The notes under the pieces: model-generated
Databases searched by the model: none
What the model was told of the DNA's origin: nothing
What the model saw: only the letters and a program-made list of their open reading frames with translations
In this document: one piece after another, positions 5,406-6,742 of the stretch
Numbering within the stretch: the first letter of the stretch is position 1
Layout of the letters: each line of letters begins with the position of its first letter
Program-made: the position numbers and the translations under genes
DNA from: Microcoleaceae cyanobacterium UBA11344
Lineage (GTDB): Bacteria; Cyanobacteriota; Cyanobacteriia; Cyanobacteriales; Microcoleaceae
Assembly (NCBI GenBank): GCA_003483675.1
Contig: DMYK01000279.1
Coordinates: 1 to 6,742 of the forward strand
Direction: 5' to 3'
Length of the DNA: 6,742 nucleotides

Positions 5406-6049
5406 AAGCCAAAAGTAAAATCATCGACTACTAGCTGACCGTCAAAAGCATAAAAAGTAATTCGATAAATATTCGGGGCTGTTACACGCAGGGGAGCGCC
5501 CGGGGCGATGGGAGAATTAGACCCGACCAGATTCGGTGCAGGCATTTCGTCCTGAGCAATTGGGTTTCCTTCGGCGTCGCCAGCAGATAAAACTGTTCGT
5601 CGCGAACTGGTAACAAGTCCTGACACAAAACGAACTGGATACTTGAAAGAGACTTCTATCAGTCCACTTTTTGGGGCTCCCATTAAAACTGTTTTCCCAC
5701 AACCACTGGGGATGTTTTCAAAGAAGGCTGGGTTTGAAGGTTGGATTGCCACTGTGTTGGTAAAACTTAGCCCCCAGTATCCAAACTGGTGTTCTACTAC
5801 TTCAAAGCATTTCAGGTCTTCTACAGCTAGGCGGATCAGACCGAGTACGGCCGGGGGCATCCGAGACTCTGACGCTGCCTTGGAGCGGTCGGGAGTGGCT
5901 ACAAAAGCCAATGAGCCGAGTTGTTGATCGAAGAGCTCCGTGCTTCGACAGAGAGTGTCAAATTCTGCGAACTCGTCAGGAAGAATTTTGGCGTCAACCA
6001 TAGATGTTACCAAAGAGGCCTTGCGATCCCGTTTCTTGAGCAGTTGCAT
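5402..6049 (-). CDS. Unrecognised 215-residue protein with beta-sandwich-like C-terminus
   Basis: The start is set at the ATG 6049-6047 because AGGGAGG lies 10 nt upstream; the frame extends a further 17 codons to a GTG at 6100 with no better signal. No signal peptide or membrane segment is seen. The first 75 residues are charged and helical-looking. From about residue 90 to the end the sequence is strand-rich, and the last part (LSAGDAEGNPI at 154-164 and NIYRITFYAFDGQLVVDDF near 193-211) recalls jelly-roll carbohydrate-binding-like domains that end in a DDF-type strand. That is a pattern resemblance, not an assignment. PSGCGKT at 114-120 looks like a P-loop but sits in this strand-rich region and is probably chance. 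The upstream side faces 575 bp of repeat-rich DNA. Function unknown. Confidence 0.8.
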   Translation of the reverse strand: MQLLKKRDRKASLVTSMVDAKILPDEFAEFDTLCRSTELFDQQLGSLAFVATPDRSKAASESRMPPAVLGLIRLAVEDLKCFEVVEHQFGYWGLSFTNTVAIQPSNPAFFENIPSGCGKTVLMGAPKSGLIEVSFKYPVRFVSGLVTSSRRTVLSAGDAEGNPIAQDEMPAPNLVGSNSPIAPGAPLRVTAPNIYRITFYAFDGQLVVDDFTFGF

Positions 6050-6059
6050 TATGAGTAGA

Positions 6060-6066
6060 CCTCCCT
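6060..6066 (-). promoter_or_regulatory. Ribosome binding site deciding the 6049 start
   Basis: AGGGAGG on the minus strand lies 10 nt before the ATG at 6049-6047. It is the strongest Shine-Dalgarno match in the window and argues against the longer GTG-initiated reading from 6100. Confidence 0.75.
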
Positions 6067-6115
6067 GAGATTGCTGTTTTTGTGTTATAGAATTGATCAC
6101 GGCGCTGCCATTTTT

Positions 6116-6602
6116 GATCAGTATGTGATCGAAGAGGTTGCCAGCACCCCCCCTGTTAGGGATCAGTATGTGATCAGTATGTTGTCGAAGAGCCGATCGT
6201 CAGCCCTGTAACAAACACCTTCGACATCAAAAGTAGCTGCTCCGCAAATATTGTCGAAGAGATGGTGATTAATTATGTTGTCGATCAGGTTATTGGCGAT
6301 CGACAGCAAACCTGCCGTCCCTGCTGTGGCAAAGTGAGGGGTCTTACCCCTCACTTTGCTATTATCACCGAAAAGAGGTAGTTTGCAAGGGTGAGTAGTA
6401 TGTGATCAAAGAGGGCACAGCCCGATCGGCCAAAATCTCACAACTTAGTTCCTGCCTGTAGTTTCACCGTTTACCTGTACTAAAATAGATTTAAATCATT
6501 ACCAAATCTTTACAAAAAACACCGCCGACTTTACAAATTTTTTAGATAGAGACGGGGTGGCCGACAAAAATCAGTATGCGATCGAAGAGAATAATCGAAG
6601 AG
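6116..6602 (+). repeat. Dispersed repeat ATCAGTATGTGATCRAAGAG, several copies
   Basis: Good copies lie at 6117-6136, 6162-6192 (a partial copy running into a second that reads GTATGTTGTCGAAGAG), 6398-6413 (GTATGTGATCAAAGAG) and 6570-6589 (GTATGCGATCGAAGAG). Shorter cores are at 6251-6261 (TTGTCGAAGAG) and 6594-6602 (ATCGAAGAG), and a broken one at 6274-6287. The same motif is found at 3501-3516 and, on the minus strand, at 1030-1016. Within the first two copies GATCA and TGATC form a dyad with a 5-bp centre (6116-6130 and 6161-6175). An inverted CTTCGACA at 6219-6226 can pair with TGTCGAAG at 6252-6259. Confidence 0.85.
6329..6359. terminator. Perfect 14-bp-arm hairpin, 3-nt loop
   Basis: GCAAAGTGAGGGGT (6329-6342) and ACCCCTCACTTTGC (6346-6359) are perfect inverted repeats around CTT. 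It is very stable, but no T tract follows on either strand and no gene ends nearby, so it may be a mobile hairpin repeat more than a terminator. It lies midway in the region between two divergent genes. Confidence 0.45.
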
Positions 6603-6614
6603 CTAACAGTAATT

Positions 6615-6618
6615 GAGG
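6615..6618 (+). promoter_or_regulatory. Ribosome binding site of the 6625 gene
   Basis: GAGG lies 6 nt upstream of the ATG at 6625 and supports that start for the partial gene. Confidence 0.6.
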
Positions 6619-6624
6619 TTATTT

Positions 6625-6742
6625 ATGCTTGTGCCCATCGGATTCGGTCAGCGATCGATAGTTACTTCCCTCGGCAGAATGGTGTACTACACTGCCGATC
6701 AAATGCCTTGGATGAGGTTGCCCACCTCCGGCTCGGACAATT
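6625..6742 (+). CDS. Probable alpha/beta hydrolase, N-terminal 39 codons only
   Basis: The frame opens MLVPIGFGQRSIVTSLGRMV and continues with YYTADQMPW to the window edge without a stop. A start of this type, with a TSLGRMVYYT segment (14-23) followed by a proline/tryptophan-containing stretch, resembles cyanobacterial alpha/beta hydrolases in which a first strand precedes the oxyanion-loop HGF motif. That motif and the catalytic triad would lie beyond the window, so the function is an inference from the N-terminus alone. The start is supported by GAGG at 6615-6618. Two dispersed-repeat cores (6570-6589, 6594-6602) end 22 bp upstream of the ATG, which could place them in the leader or promoter. 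Confidence 0.6.
   Translation, partial: MLVPIGFGQRSIVTSLGRMVYYTADQMPWMRLPTSGSDN

Larger units (their letters stand above)
6067..6624. other. Divergent intergenic region, repeat-rich, no gene seen
   Basis: This region lies between the 215-residue gene (minus) and the hydrolase gene (plus). It holds the dispersed GTATGTGATCRAAGAG repeats, a 14-bp-arm hairpin and an AT-rich stretch around 6480-6545 that would suit a plus-strand promoter. TAAAAT at 6481-6486 is a -10 candidate, without a convincing -35. A 63-codon minus frame at 6354-6163 is rejected, because its repeated LFDNI-like words come from translating the repeats. Confidence 0.6.

Noticed and set aside
5690..5710. ABC-type Walker A motif (PSGCGKT) in the 215-residue protein
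   Set aside because: The first glycine of the P-loop is missing, no Walker B or signature motif follows, and the region around it is strand-rich and unlike an ATPase.
6163..6354. 63-codon minus-strand gene
   Set aside because: Its internal repetition reflects the DNA repeats, it spans one arm of a hairpin, and no ribosome binding site precedes it.
6459..6477. NtcA-type binding site (GTA-N8-TAC) before the hydrolase gene
   Set aside because: The nearest GTA and TAC are 11 bp apart instead of 8, and no properly spaced -10 follows.

Overview
The window reads as chromosomal DNA of a cyanobacterium, most likely a filamentous one of the Oscillatoria/Microcoleus type. Six copies of the octamer GCGATCGC (core of the HIP1 palindrome) lie in 6.7 kb, intergenic spaces are long and crowded with short tandem and dispersed repeats, and the encoded proteins resemble cyanobacterial families. 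The genus is an inference from the repeats and protein style, not a proven assignment.

Layout. Positions 1-3487 carry three genes, all on the minus strand: an MBL-fold metallohydrolase (3487-2588), then the FMN/FAD-forming enzyme RibF (2302-1055), then a MoxR-type AAA+ ATPase (863 to beyond position 1, 3' end cut off). The gaps between them hold 20-24 bp tandem repeats and a 12-bp-arm hairpin, so they are neighbours but not a tightly packed operon. Positions 3490-3780 hold an array of ATCAAAGAG repeats. Positions of about 3788-4487 are a gutted IS200/IS605-type element: the first 128 codons of tnpB, a palindromic ATTACGA-heptamer insert in place of the catalytic part, and a well-preserved right end (GAAT guide, hairpin, TCAA).

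Downstream of the element by 27 nt starts a plus-strand gene for a conserved-looking membrane protein with a helical C-terminal domain (4515-5405). It converges, with a 4-bp stop-codon overlap, on a minus-strand gene for an unrecognised 215-residue protein with a beta-sandwich-like C-terminus (6049-5402). The next 575 bp are non-coding and repeat-rich. A plus-strand gene, probably an alpha/beta hydrolase, begins at 6625 and runs off the end.

The genes do not form one obvious system. The most unusual feature is a dispersed repeat with consensus close to ATCAGTATGTGATCRAAGAG. It is found upstream of the MBL gene, of the 215-residue gene and of the hydrolase gene, and in the loop of the ribF-moxR hairpin. 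Its last nine bases (ATCAAAGAG) are separately amplified into two arrays with 10-13 bp spacing. I do not recognise it as a named cyanobacterial repeat or as a known operator.
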